The notes under the pieces were generated by a model that was not told the origin of the DNA, made no database searches, and saw nothing but the letters and a program-made list of their open reading frames with translations. Source: Chlorobium chlorochromatii (GTDB taxonomy: Bacteria; Bacteroidota; Chlorobiia; Chlorobiales; Chlorobiaceae). From it: a stretch of 41,558 nt of DNA. The DNA is taken from the NCBI GenBank assembly GCA_020721255.1, contig DYND01000012.1, positions 1 through 41,558 on the forward strand, written 5' to 3'. Shown here in pieces: positions 27,001 through 34,423 of this stretch (position 1 is the stretch's first letter; each line of letters opens with the position of its first letter). The position numbers and the translations under genes are program-made.

Positions 27001-28231
27001 GGCAACCCTCCTTGAGTTGGCTGGTTATGGCGCTGTAACTGCCTGAAACCACCTCTTCCCCTTTTTTAAGTCCCGACGTCACAATAATATGCGTATTGTC
27101 CGTTGTTCCAGTACTAATCAGGCGAAACGATGCCCGACCTGCCGTAATCACAAATACCCCTTGGCGGCTGTCGGAAATCTTGTTTTTCGATACAACCGTC
27201 ACTCCATCCTTTTCAGGTTGTTGACTCTCCTCTGGTGCTGTTCCACCTCGCATGGTCACGCTTTGAATGGGTACCACCAGAGCATTTTTTACCCTTATGG
27301 ATTCAATATCCGCGGTTGCACTCATGCCCGGCTTCAGCAGTCGTTCATGGTTGAGAATTCTGATTTTTACCGAAAAGTTGGTGACCTCTTCCTGAGTATT
27401 GGCGGCTTTGACAATAGCAGAATTTGATATTTCATGCACAATTCCCTTAAAAACTTTATCACTATACGCGTCAACGGTTATGGTCACAGGGTTGCCAATG
27501 TTCACATTCACAATATCATTTTCGTTCACCTCAACCTCAACCTGCATACTGTCCAGATCAGCCAGTTGCAGCACTTCAGTGCCGGGGAATTGACCAGTAC
27601 CCACTACTCGTTCACCAGGTTTACTGTTCAGTAAAATAATAGTACCATTGATTGGTGCCCGCACAACCGTTTTTTTCATCCGATCCTGATTCTGCACCAG
27701 AAGGCTTTTATTCTGTTCAATGGCGTGCAGAGATGCCTGAAATGATGCGCGTGCCGCTTCAGCATTTGTTTTTGACGCTATATAATCCGATTCAGAAATC
27801 AATCGTTCTTTGTAGAGCAGCGAAGCCTTGCGAAAATCATCTTCAGCTTTAAGCTTTCTTGAAGCGGCTTCAAGGCTCTGCGATTTTGACGAGTTAAGCT
27901 GTGCAAGGCTCTGATCAACCTGATTGATATAGAGATCGGGCTGAATCTTAAAGAGAAGGTCACCCTTGTTAACCATTTGCCCGTCCTTCACCGGCAATTC
28001 AATTATTTCACCCGAAACATCGGGCGACATGGCAACCACCAGCTCCGGCTCAATTTTTCCGGTTGCTGTTACTACATGCACCACCTCTTTGATAAAAGCT
28101 TTTTCTGTGGTGACCTCAATTGGTTTTTCTCGCGTTTTCAGCCACGTCACCACACCGCCAGAAATCAGCACGATGATTGCAAGGGTGATAATGAAAGATT
28201 TTCGTTTAAACAGCGATTGTTGTTTGCTCAT
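26978..28231 (-). CDS. HlyD/MacA-family periplasmic adaptor protein
   Basis: This 417-residue membrane-fusion protein links the inner-membrane ABC permeases to the TolC-like channel. An N-terminal anchor (about residues 13-33) is followed by a lipoyl/beta-barrel half ([21 protein letters not shown]), a helical hairpin of Ala/Ser/Lys/Gln-rich coiled coil (about 100-185), the second lipoyl half ([21 protein letters not shown]) and beta-barrel/MP domains. ATG 28231 is preferred to the TTG at 28243. It is 24 bp after the tolC-like gene and overlaps the ATPase start. Confidence 0.93.
   Translation of the reverse strand: MSKQQSLFKRKSFIITLAIIVLISGGVVTWLKTREKPIEVTTEKAFIKEVVHVVTATGKIEPELVVAMSPDVSGEIIELPVKDGQMVNKGDLLFKIQPDLYINQVDQSLAQLNSSKSQSLEAASRKLKAEDDFRKASLLYKERLISESDYIASKTNAEAARASFQASLHAIEQNKSLLVQNQDRMKKTVVRAPINGTIILLNSKPGERVVGTGQFPGTEVLQLADLDSMQVEVEVNENDIVNVNIGNPVTITVDAYSDKVFKGIVHEISNSAIVKAANTQEEVTNFSVKIRILNHERLLKPGMSATADIESIRVKNALVVPIQSVTMRGGTAPEESQQPEKDGVTVVSKNKISDSRQGVFVITAGRASFRLISTGTTDNTHIIVTSGLKKGEEVVSGSYSAITSQLKEGCLVKQQKR
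27006..27013 (-). promoter_or_regulatory. Strong Shine-Dalgarno sequence that selects the TTG start of the ABC ATPase
   Basis: On the minus strand the sequence reads AAGGAGGG, followed by five bases and TTG. It lies within the 3' coding end of the adaptor gene. The competing GTG downstream lacks a comparable site. Confidence 0.75.
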
Positions 28232-28255
28232 GGTGTCAATCAAGTCCGATTCAGA

Positions 28256-29632
28256 TTACTGTTGTGGTATGGTCATGCTTCCCGTTGCAAAGTCAAGCAC
28301 GTTTTTCTGCAAAGCAAGATTATACTTTGCCTGCGAAAGGTTCGACTTCGCACTAAACTGTGTTGCCCGCGCTGCACTCAGCTCCACAAAGCTTGCAGCG
28401 CCAAGCTCATATTTTCTTTTAACAGCATTATAGGCTGATGTCGCAGCCGTAAAGCTCACCTTGGCGGTCTCAATTTGCGTGAAGGCCGAGGCGTAGTCAC
28501 CAGCCGCCTGATGCAGATCAAGTCGAATATTACGGTGCAAATCATCATAATCGAGCTGCTGGTTCAGCATGGAAATTTTAGAGTTTTGTACAGCATAGCG
28601 CGTCTGAAAGCCATCAAAAAGCAGCCAATTGAGTCGAATACCAGCCGAATAGCCAATGGTTTTGCCAAGTTGTTCGGAGAGTGGGGGATAGGCGTATTCG
28701 CCATTCAAATACTCCGTGCCGCCGGAGGTGACGTTGAAATTGATGTCAATGCTGGGGTACCACGACGCGCGTGATGCCTTAATCTGCCACTCAGCCGCTT
28801 TCGTTTCAAGCAATTTGCTCTTCAAGTCGCCACGGCGTTCCATTGCCTGTGCAACCAGCGCGTCAATATTCTGAGTCGCATTATTCGTAATCTTCATCTC
28901 CTGCGGGTCAGGAACAAGTGTTATCCTGCGCTGCGGGTCAAGATGCAGCCGCCGCATCAGTTCAAACATGCTGCGCTGCATACGGGTTTCAGCTTTAATT
29001 GCCGACAAACGGCTCTCCTCAACCTCAGCCTGCTGCTGATATCGGTCAGTCATCGATTTCAGTCCAACCTGAAACTGCTTCTCCGTAAGCGTGAGTTGAT
29101 CTTGCGCAGAACGCAGATTTTCACGGGCAATATCCAGCAGCTCACGATCGAGCAGTACCTGAAAATAGGTTTGCGTAACATCAAACACCACATTCTCCAG
29201 AGCTCTCGTCAGGGTGAACTCAGCCGCACGTTCACGTTGCAGCGCCGATTGCAGTGTAGAATAATCCCGAAAACCGTTGAAGAGATTGAGCGAAGTAGTA
29301 AGCGTCAAATCAACCGATTGTCGTGTTGTTTTGGCAATACCTGTAATTGGAGTTGGTGGATACGCAATATTGTATGAACGGTTCAGCATGTACGGCGTAT
29401 AGCCTGCCGATACCGATACTTGCGGCAGAAAAGTACCGTAACTTCTCATCACATCCGCACCTTGCAGCTTGAGCGTATTCTTCGCTTTTTTAGCTGCGGT
29501 AGCATTATGCAGCGCCATAGCAATGCAGTTGGAAAGCGAAAGTGTAGTCGCAGTGTTTGCCCCTTTGCCTGTTGCTGGAGAGAGTAGGCAAAGTGCCACA
29601 AACAAGAAAGATCGTAAATATCGGGAGAGCAA
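28256..29632 (-). CDS. TolC-family outer-membrane efflux protein
   Basis: This 458-residue protein is exported (hydrophobic residues 8-22) and has the duplicated outer-membrane-efflux-protein architecture of TolC. Each half has long amphipathic helices (for example DQLTLTEKQFQVGLKSMTDR and AAEWQIKASRASWYPSIDI) and the family sequence KYELGAASFVELSAAR near residues 404-419. The start is TTG 29632, since no ATG occurs before residue 39 and this start leaves a full signal peptide. No strong Shine-Dalgarno sequence is visible. It is the promoter-proximal gene of the five-gene export operon. Confidence 0.92.
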   Translation of the reverse strand: MLSRYLRSFLFVALCLLSPATGKGANTATTLSLSNCIAMALHNATAAKKAKNTLKLQGADVMRSYGTFLPQVSVSAGYTPYMLNRSYNIAYPPTPITGIAKTTRQSVDLTLTTSLNLFNGFRDYSTLQSALQRERAAEFTLTRALENVVFDVTQTYFQVLLDRELLDIARENLRSAQDQLTLTEKQFQVGLKSMTDRYQQQAEVEESRLSAIKAETRMQRSMFELMRRLHLDPQRRITLVPDPQEMKITNNATQNIDALVAQAMERRGDLKSKLLETKAAEWQIKASRASWYPSIDINFNVTSGGTEYLNGEYAYPPLSEQLGKTIGYSAGIRLNWLLFDGFQTRYAVQNSKISMLNQQLDYDDLHRNIRLDLHQAAGDYASAFTQIETAKVSFTAATSAYNAVKRKYELGAASFVELSAARATQFSAKSNLSQAKYNLALQKNVLDFATGSMTIPQQ

Positions 29633-29759
29633 AGTTTTTGTTTTAACTATTGAGAGAGTTCACCGGCTGTCAAGATTCAATATAGCAACTGAGCAACCTT
29701 CATTATAATGTTCTCTACCCGTAAATCGTTGCATCTTGCTGTTTTCATGCGCCTCTCAT

Positions 29760-30329
29760 TTACAGCCTGTCGAGCAGTGCATCAATCTCCTGTTGATACT
29801 GTTCAGCGTTCAGCGGTTTGAGCTGTATCAGATGCGTGTAGATTTTTATCGCTTTTTTATACGCACCCTGTGCAGTAAAAAGATTCGCAAGTGTTTCAGT
29901 TGGAACAGCAATTGCTGTATCATCCGAAAAAGGCTTTTTTTGCTCAATAATTGAGGTTGGATCCGAGGTCTCCGAAGTAGCCATCGGCTCAAAATTCATC
30001 AGCGCTGCAGAGAGCTGCTCCAGCTCATCCATCACAGGGTCAAACTCAGGTTCAGCGTCAGGCTCCTCTTGAATGCAGGTTTGCAGTCTGGTCAGTTCAC
30101 GCCATGCCACCTCATTAGCCGGTGCAATGGCACAACATCTCCGCAAATAATCACCCGCAAGCGTGTTTCGTTTAAGGCCAATCAGCGCTTTTGCATAGAG
30201 CAGATTAAAGAGATAGGAATCTCTTAAATGCTCCAGAAATGGCTCAAGTTTTTCAAGCCCCGATTGATACTCGTTGCGCGACAGATCAAGCGAAACCTCA
30301 GCAAATAAAAAGTACGGATTCGTGCTCAT
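29760..30329 (-). CDS. Tetratricopeptide-repeat protein
   Basis: This 189-residue protein has TPR-like helical hairpins at both ends. N-terminal: LLYAKALIGLKRNTLAGDYLRRC, residues 64-86 approximately. C-terminal: ETLANLFTAQGAYKKAIKIY and HLIQLKP. An acidic linker of about 45 residues lies between them. It has no signal peptide and probably acts as a cytoplasmic scaffold. Its ATG overlaps the ddl stop codon by one base, so it is translationally coupled to the cell-wall gene; the export operon follows after 127 bp. Confidence 0.8.
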   Translation of the reverse strand: MSTNPYFLFAEVSLDLSRNEYQSGLEKLEPFLEHLRDSYLFNLLYAKALIGLKRNTLAGDYLRRCCAIAPANEVAWRELTRLQTCIQEEPDAEPEFDPVMDELEQLSAALMNFEPMATSETSDPTSIIEQKKPFSDDTAIAVPTETLANLFTAQGAYKKAIKIYTHLIQLKPLNAEQYQQEIDALLDRL

Positions 30330-31408
30330 TACTGCGTTACTTCCATCGCCAGCTCAATCAGGCGCTCTGTCAGTTCTTGAAAAGGAGTGCCAACCGCCTC
30401 CATCAGGCGAGGATACATGCTGATGTCCGTAAAGCCTGGAATGGTATTTACTTCGTTCAGCACAATGGTACCCGTTGTTTCATCAACAAAAAAATCCACT
30501 CGCGACATACCGCGGCATCCCAGCGCTTTGTATGCCTTGAGCGCTGCAACCCGAACTTTTTCCTGCAAATCCTGTGGAATGCGTGCAGGAATAAAGAGCT
30601 GTGCTGTATTGAAAATGTATTTATCCTGATAATCGTAGAACTCTTTCCCCGGCTCAATTTCGCCACACACCGAGGCTTGCGGTTCAGCATTGCCGAGCAC
30701 AGCAACCTCAATTTCGCGTCCCGTAATCGCGGTTTCAACAAGCACCTTCCAGTCAAGTGAGCAGGCGGTGTGCAGTGCGTCTGGTAGTTCAAGCGGGTTG
30801 TGCACTTTCGTAATACCAATGGATGAGCCCAGATTGGCAGGTTTAACGAAAAATGGATAACTCAATTGCTGCTCAATTTTTCTATAAAGAGATATTGGGT
30901 CGGCATGAAAATCAGTACTGAAAATCGATAATCCTGGTGCCACATTAATTCCTGCATCAGCCACGCACAACTTCGTCAGCGCCTTATCCATTGTCAGTGC
31001 CGAAGCGAGCACGCCGCATCCGGTGTAGGGTATTCCGCACGTCTCCAGAAAGCCCTGTACGCGTCCATCTTCCCCATAACTGCCATGCAGCGCTAAAAAT
31101 GCAACTTCAATACCAGCCGCCGCAAAATCAGCAGTAAACGGTTTTTGCCCAGCTTGCTGCACCATCAATCGCAACATTGCCGTCGTCTCCTCAAGCGAGG
31201 TACTTCTCAAGAAAGCCGCCAGATCAAGGTTCAGCAGCTTTTGCGCAAGACCATCGCAAAGCCATTCGCCGTCGTGCGTAATGTAAATTGGCACAACCTT
31301 ATAGCGTTCAGGATTGATGTTTGCCGCAATTGATTGAGCGGAAATAATGGAAATTTCGTGTTCAGCAGATCTGCCTCCAAAGATGAGCGCAACGGTGGTC
31401 AATAGCAT
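30329..31408 (-). CDS. ddl: D-alanine--D-alanine ligase
   Basis: Ddl makes the D-Ala-D-Ala dipeptide for peptidoglycan. The protein has the ATP-grasp signatures: N-terminal [51 protein letters not shown] and [19 protein letters not shown]. The longest frame starts at ATG 31474 and would add 22 residues not found in the family. ATG 31408 gives 359 residues and the usual N-terminus. It is divergent from the lipM-like gene and coupled to the downstream TPR gene. Confidence 0.95.
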   Translation of the reverse strand: MLLTTVALIFGGRSAEHEISIISAQSIAANINPERYKVVPIYITHDGEWLCDGLAQKLLNLDLAAFLRSTSLEETTAMLRLMVQQAGQKPFTADFAAAGIEVAFLALHGSYGEDGRVQGFLETCGIPYTGCGVLASALTMDKALTKLCVADAGINVAPGLSIFSTDFHADPISLYRKIEQQLSYPFFVKPANLGSSIGITKVHNPLELPDALHTACSLDWKVLVETAITGREIEVAVLGNAEPQASVCGEIEPGKEFYDYQDKYIFNTAQLFIPARIPQDLQEKVRVAALKAYKALGCRGMSRVDFFVDETTGTIVLNEVNTIPGFTDISMYPRLMEAVGTPFQELTERLIELAMEVTQ

Positions 31409-31535
31409 GATTATTCTGGTGACAATTGACGAAGAAAAGCGTTTTTGTGTGAAAATACCCGTCTCGGAGAACATTTCCCTACACTTTTTTTGATGCCCGA
31501 GCCTTTTCCTCTATCTTCTTGTAAAGGTAGATGAA

Positions 31536-32336
31536 ATGAACACGTTTTTTTCCAGAGTCTATTGCCTCGATTCCGGTTTTAATACTGGAGAAGAGAATAT
31601 GGCGCTTGACCGGCGCTTGATGGCGTCGTTCATCAATGGGAGCTTTCAGCAGCGTTTTGGTGAACAGAGTTGCCTGTGGCGATTTTATGGCTGGCAACCT
31701 CATGCCATTACCGTTGGGTACAATCAAAATATCGATGGGCTGAATCAGGCAAAGTGCCACGAAGCGGGTATTGACGTGGTTCGCAGGCCGACCGGAGGAA
31801 GAGCAGTTTTTCATGTTGAGGAGTTTACCTACAGTTTTTTTACTGAGTCGCCTGAACCAAACGCCACGCTCTATCGCCTTGTGCATGAGGTGATACAGCA
31901 CGCACTCGAAGGTCTCGGTATTCATGCCGAATTTTGCCGTTCTACCTTAACCCGTCCGCAAAGCACATCATCACCCGACTCCGTGAGCTGTTTTACCGCA
32001 TCAGCGCGTTATGAGCTTCAGGTTGATGGTCGTAAGCTTGTTGGTTCGGCACAGCGCCGGAATCGCAATGTTCTCTTGCAGCACGGCTCGCTTCCTCTTT
32101 CAGCACGCCACAAAGAGCTTTGCAGTTTTATTGCCCTTCCTGCAGGAGAGGCTTTCGATTCAATACAACAGGATATGGTTGAGGAAATGGAGCGCAAAAC
32201 CACCTCATTAGAGGAAATTCTTGGCTACATTCCCGAATATTCACGTCTTGCAGAGTTGATGCGTCATGCTGCAGGAACCATGCACAATGACGAAGCTATA
32301 ATCCTTTTTCCAAACGATTTATCTGATATTCTCTAA
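31536..32336 (+). CDS. Octanoyltransferase/lipoate ligase family protein, LipM-like
   Basis: This 266-residue protein belongs to the biotin/lipoate protein ligase fold. RRPTGGRAVFH is the lipoyl-substrate loop, and VSCFTASARYEL followed by DGRKLVGSAQRR carries Cys152 and Lys167. A cysteine in that CF position is the catalytic thiol of LipM octanoyltransferases, while lipoate ligases such as LplA lack it. I therefore infer transfer of octanoyl groups from acyl carrier protein to lipoate-dependent enzymes. Length is close to LipM (about 278). An LplA-type ligase remains possible. Confidence 0.82.
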   Translation: MNTFFSRVYCLDSGFNTGEENMALDRRLMASFINGSFQQRFGEQSCLWRFYGWQPHAITVGYNQNIDGLNQAKCHEAGIDVVRRPTGGRAVFHVEEFTYSFFTESPEPNATLYRLVHEVIQHALEGLGIHAEFCRSTLTRPQSTSSPDSVSCFTASARYELQVDGRKLVGSAQRRNRNVLLQHGSLPLSARHKELCSFIALPAGEAFDSIQQDMVEEMERKTTSLEEILGYIPEYSRLAELMRHAAGTMHNDEAIILFPNDLSDIL

Positions 32337-32366
32337 CGTTTTTCAACTTCAAATCCGTCACCCATC

Positions 32367-33200
32367 ATGAACAGCAGCGCTTCGCAAAAAGCAGCCCATG
32401 TTACTACAAGAAGGCTCCTTGATATGAAACAGAATGGTGAGAAAATATCAATGCTCACTGCTTACGATTACACCATGGCACGTATTCTCGATCGTGCTGG
32501 TGTTGATGTGCTGCTTGTTGGCGACTCAGCAAGTAACGTCTTTTCAGGCCACAGTACCACGCTGCCAATCACCATTGAGGAAATGATTTATCACGCCAAA
32601 GCGGTGGTGAGAGGCGTGAAAGAGGAGAGCGGCCGCGCTATGGTGGTGACCGATATGCCGTTCATGAGCTACCAGCTTTCGGGGGAGGAGGCGCTGCGTA
32701 ACGCCGGTAAAATCATGAAAGAGCACGAGTGCGACGCCGTCAAACTTGAGGGTGGTCGCGTTATTGCCGAAACGGTCAAACGTATTACCGATGTTGGCAT
32801 TCCCGTTATGGGGCATCTTGGCTTGATGCCACAATCCATTTATAAGTACGGCAGTTATCGTGTGCGTGCCCAAGAGGAGCGTGAAGCCGAACAGCTTCTC
32901 GAAGATGCTGTGCTGCTCGAGCAGTCTGGCGCATTTGCCATTGTACTCGAAAAAATCCCCTCAGCCCTCGCCGCCGAAGTAACCCGTTCACTCACCATCC
33001 CCACCATCGGCATCGGCGCAGGCGTAGCGTGTGATGGCCAGGTGCTCGTCATCAACGATATTCTCGGCCTCAACCGCGAGTTTCATCCCCGTTTTGTGCG
33101 CCAATACGCCGACCTGAACAGCGTTATCGAAAAGGCCGCCCGCCAGTATGTGGATGATGTCCGCAAAGCCGATTTTCCATCGCCGGATGAGAGCTACTGA
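32367..33200 (+). CDS. panB: 3-methyl-2-oxobutanoate hydroxymethyltransferase
   Basis: PanB makes ketopantoate from 2-oxoisovalerate and methylene-tetrahydrofolate, the first committed step to pantothenate and CoA. The 277-residue decamer-forming TIM-barrel protein shows [38 protein letters not shown] and VLEKIPS, including the metal-binding Asp and catalytic Glu. Length is normal and the gene looks functional. Its last 26 codons and 25 bp downstream are duplicated at 33638-33740, and everything to the right is accessory DNA. Confidence 0.97.
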   Translation: MNSSASQKAAHVTTRRLLDMKQNGEKISMLTAYDYTMARILDRAGVDVLLVGDSASNVFSGHSTTLPITIEEMIYHAKAVVRGVKEESGRAMVVTDMPFMSYQLSGEEALRNAGKIMKEHECDAVKLEGGRVIAETVKRITDVGIPVMGHLGLMPQSIYKYGSYRVRAQEEREAEQLLEDAVLLEQSGAFAIVLEKIPSALAAEVTRSLTIPTIGIGAGVACDGQVLVINDILGLNREFHPRFVRQYADLNSVIEKAARQYVDDVRKADFPSPDESY

Positions 33201-33225
33201 ATGGGTGAGGAAAAAAATATTATAC
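33123..33225 (+). repeat. Direct repeat copy 1: panB 3' end and flank
   Basis: This 103-bp segment comprises the last 26 panB codons (including the stop) and 25 bp beyond. It aligns without gaps to 33638-33740 with 13 differences by my count, about 87% identity. It forms the left boundary of the accessory region. Confidence 0.92.
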
Positions 33226-33284
33226 TGTTATTTGGACTTGGCGCGAATATCGTCGCAGAATTATATCATTCAGGAGGGCACAAC

Positions 33285-33617
33285 ATGGAGAAAAGAGAGC
33301 ATATCGTCAGATATACGGTTGATGAGTTACGTGCAATGTGCGCGCGTGGCGAAAACAAGAGTGATTGGGAACAAGCTGCAGCTATGACGGAGGAAGAAAT
33401 TGCGGCTGCTATTGCTTCCGATCCTGACGAAGCAGGAATGGTGATTGATTGGTCAACAACGTCTGCTGAATTACCACAGCCAACAAAGTTGCTCAACATG
33501 CGCATTGATGCTGATGTTTTGCAGTTTTTCCGTCAAGAAGGCAAAGGCTATCAGACAAAAATTAACGCTGTTTTGCGTTCTTACGTTGAACAGCAGCGTC
33601 GTCATGAAATGGCGTAA
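33285..33617 (+). CDS. BrnA-like antitoxin (orphan)
   Basis: This 110-residue protein resembles BrnA, the antitoxin and autorepressor of BrnT/BrnA toxin-antitoxin pairs. Family features are the N-terminal VRYTVDELRAMCARGENKSD, MTEEEIAAAIASDPDE, and the C-terminal ribbon-helix-helix segment LNMRIDADVLQFFRQEGKGY with INAVLRSYV. The open frame begins at 33201, but ATG 33285 has AGGAGG seven bases upstream and is the clear start. No BrnT gene lies upstream, where the panB gene ends, so the toxin is missing or distant. The gene is bracketed by the two panB-end repeats. Confidence 0.83.
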   Translation: MEKREHIVRYTVDELRAMCARGENKSDWEQAAAMTEEEIAAAIASDPDEAGMVIDWSTTSAELPQPTKLLNMRIDADVLQFFRQEGKGYQTKINAVLRSYVEQQRRHEMA

Positions 33618-33637
33618 GTGGTTCTGATTTGAACTTC

Positions 33638-33740
33638 GTCATCGAGCGAGCCGTCCGCCAGTATGTGGATGATGTCCGCAAAGTCGATTTTCCGTTGCCG
33701 GATGAGAGCTACTGAGCGGGTGAAGAAAGAAATATTATAC
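33638..33740 (+). pseudogene. Direct repeat copy 2: duplicated panB 3' fragment
   Basis: This segment encodes 25 residues matching the panB C-terminus (RQYVDDVRK, then PDESY and a stop) with four amino-acid changes (K to R, A to V twice, S to L). It aligns gap-free with 33123-33225 over 103 bp. It has no start codon and is too short to function, so it is a gene fragment. It could be the displaced original panB end, or an attachment-site-like sequence brought in by an integrated element. Confidence 0.88.
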
Positions 33741-33751
33741 AGCAGCCGACT

Positions 33752-33778
33752 AGCGATTCTTCATTGATAGGAATCGCT
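33752..33778. repeat. 8-bp inverted repeat upstream of fic
   Basis: The arms agcgattc (33752-33759) and gaatcgct (33771-33778) are perfectly complementary with an 11-base loop. It lies 22 bases before the fic ATG, between the panB fragment and fic. It could be an operator or a hairpin in the leader. Confidence 0.55.
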
Positions 33779-33800
33779 TGGCGCATATTCATAAATCAAT

Positions 33801-34358
33801 ATGAAAAATATAGATAAAAGAAGTTTGGAAAAAGCATATCGCTTATTTGAAACAGGCGATATTGACCAAATTGAAATTGGGACCACAAAAGGATTACTAC
33901 AAATACATAAATATCTGTTTGACAGTTTATATGATTTTGCAGGACAATTGCGACAAAAGAACATTTCAAAAGGAGGATTCAGGTTTGCAAACTCCTTGTA
34001 TCTTAAAGAGATTTTAGAGAAAATTGAACAGATGCCTGAAAGTACTTTTGAGGATATTATTGCAAAATATGTAGAAATGAATATTGCACATCCTTTTTTG
34101 GAAGGAAACGGAAGAAGCCTGCGTATTTGGTTAGATATGATTCTAAAAACGAGACTAAAATATGTGGTGAACTGGCAGTTTGTTGATAAAATATTTTACT
34201 TGCAAGCCATGGAGAGAAGCCCGGTTAATGATTTGGAAATAAGAACATTACTTTCAGCTAACTTAACAAGTGAAATAGATAATCGAGAAGTTATTTTTAA
34301 GGGCATAGAGCAATCCTACTATTATGAAGGTTACGATAAAGAAAATCAGGATGAATAA
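33801..34358 (+). CDS. Fic-domain protein, probable class III adenylyltransferase
   Basis: Fic enzymes transfer AMP or another nucleotide moiety from a nucleotide to target proteins. The 185-residue protein has the catalytic [12 protein letters not shown] (97-108) with His97, Glu101, Asn103 and Arg105. Near its C-terminus SYYYEG (172-177) matches the inhibitory [S/T]xxxE[G/N] motif placed after the Fic core, as in class III single-domain Fic proteins such as that of Neisseria. It is therefore probably self-inhibited, with release by multimer changes. The gene is clearly more A+T-rich than its neighbours, which indicates horizontal transfer. Targets are unknown. Confidence 0.93.
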   Translation: MKNIDKRSLEKAYRLFETGDIDQIEIGTTKGLLQIHKYLFDSLYDFAGQLRQKNISKGGFRFANSLYLKEILEKIEQMPESTFEDIIAKYVEMNIAHPFLEGNGRSLRIWLDMILKTRLKYVVNWQFVDKIFYLQAMERSPVNDLEIRTLLSANLTSEIDNREVIFKGIEQSYYYEGYDKENQDE

Positions 34359-34423
34359 GTGAATTCTGAAAAATCATTTGAAGAATAACACCATTACTCC
34401 TTTCTACGGTTGACAAAAAGCCC

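Noticed and set aside
33201..33284. Extended start of the brnA frame at the ATG next to the panB stop
   Set aside because: The extension is repeat-derived sequence. The strong AGGAGG site points to ATG 33285, which gives a normal BrnA N-terminus.
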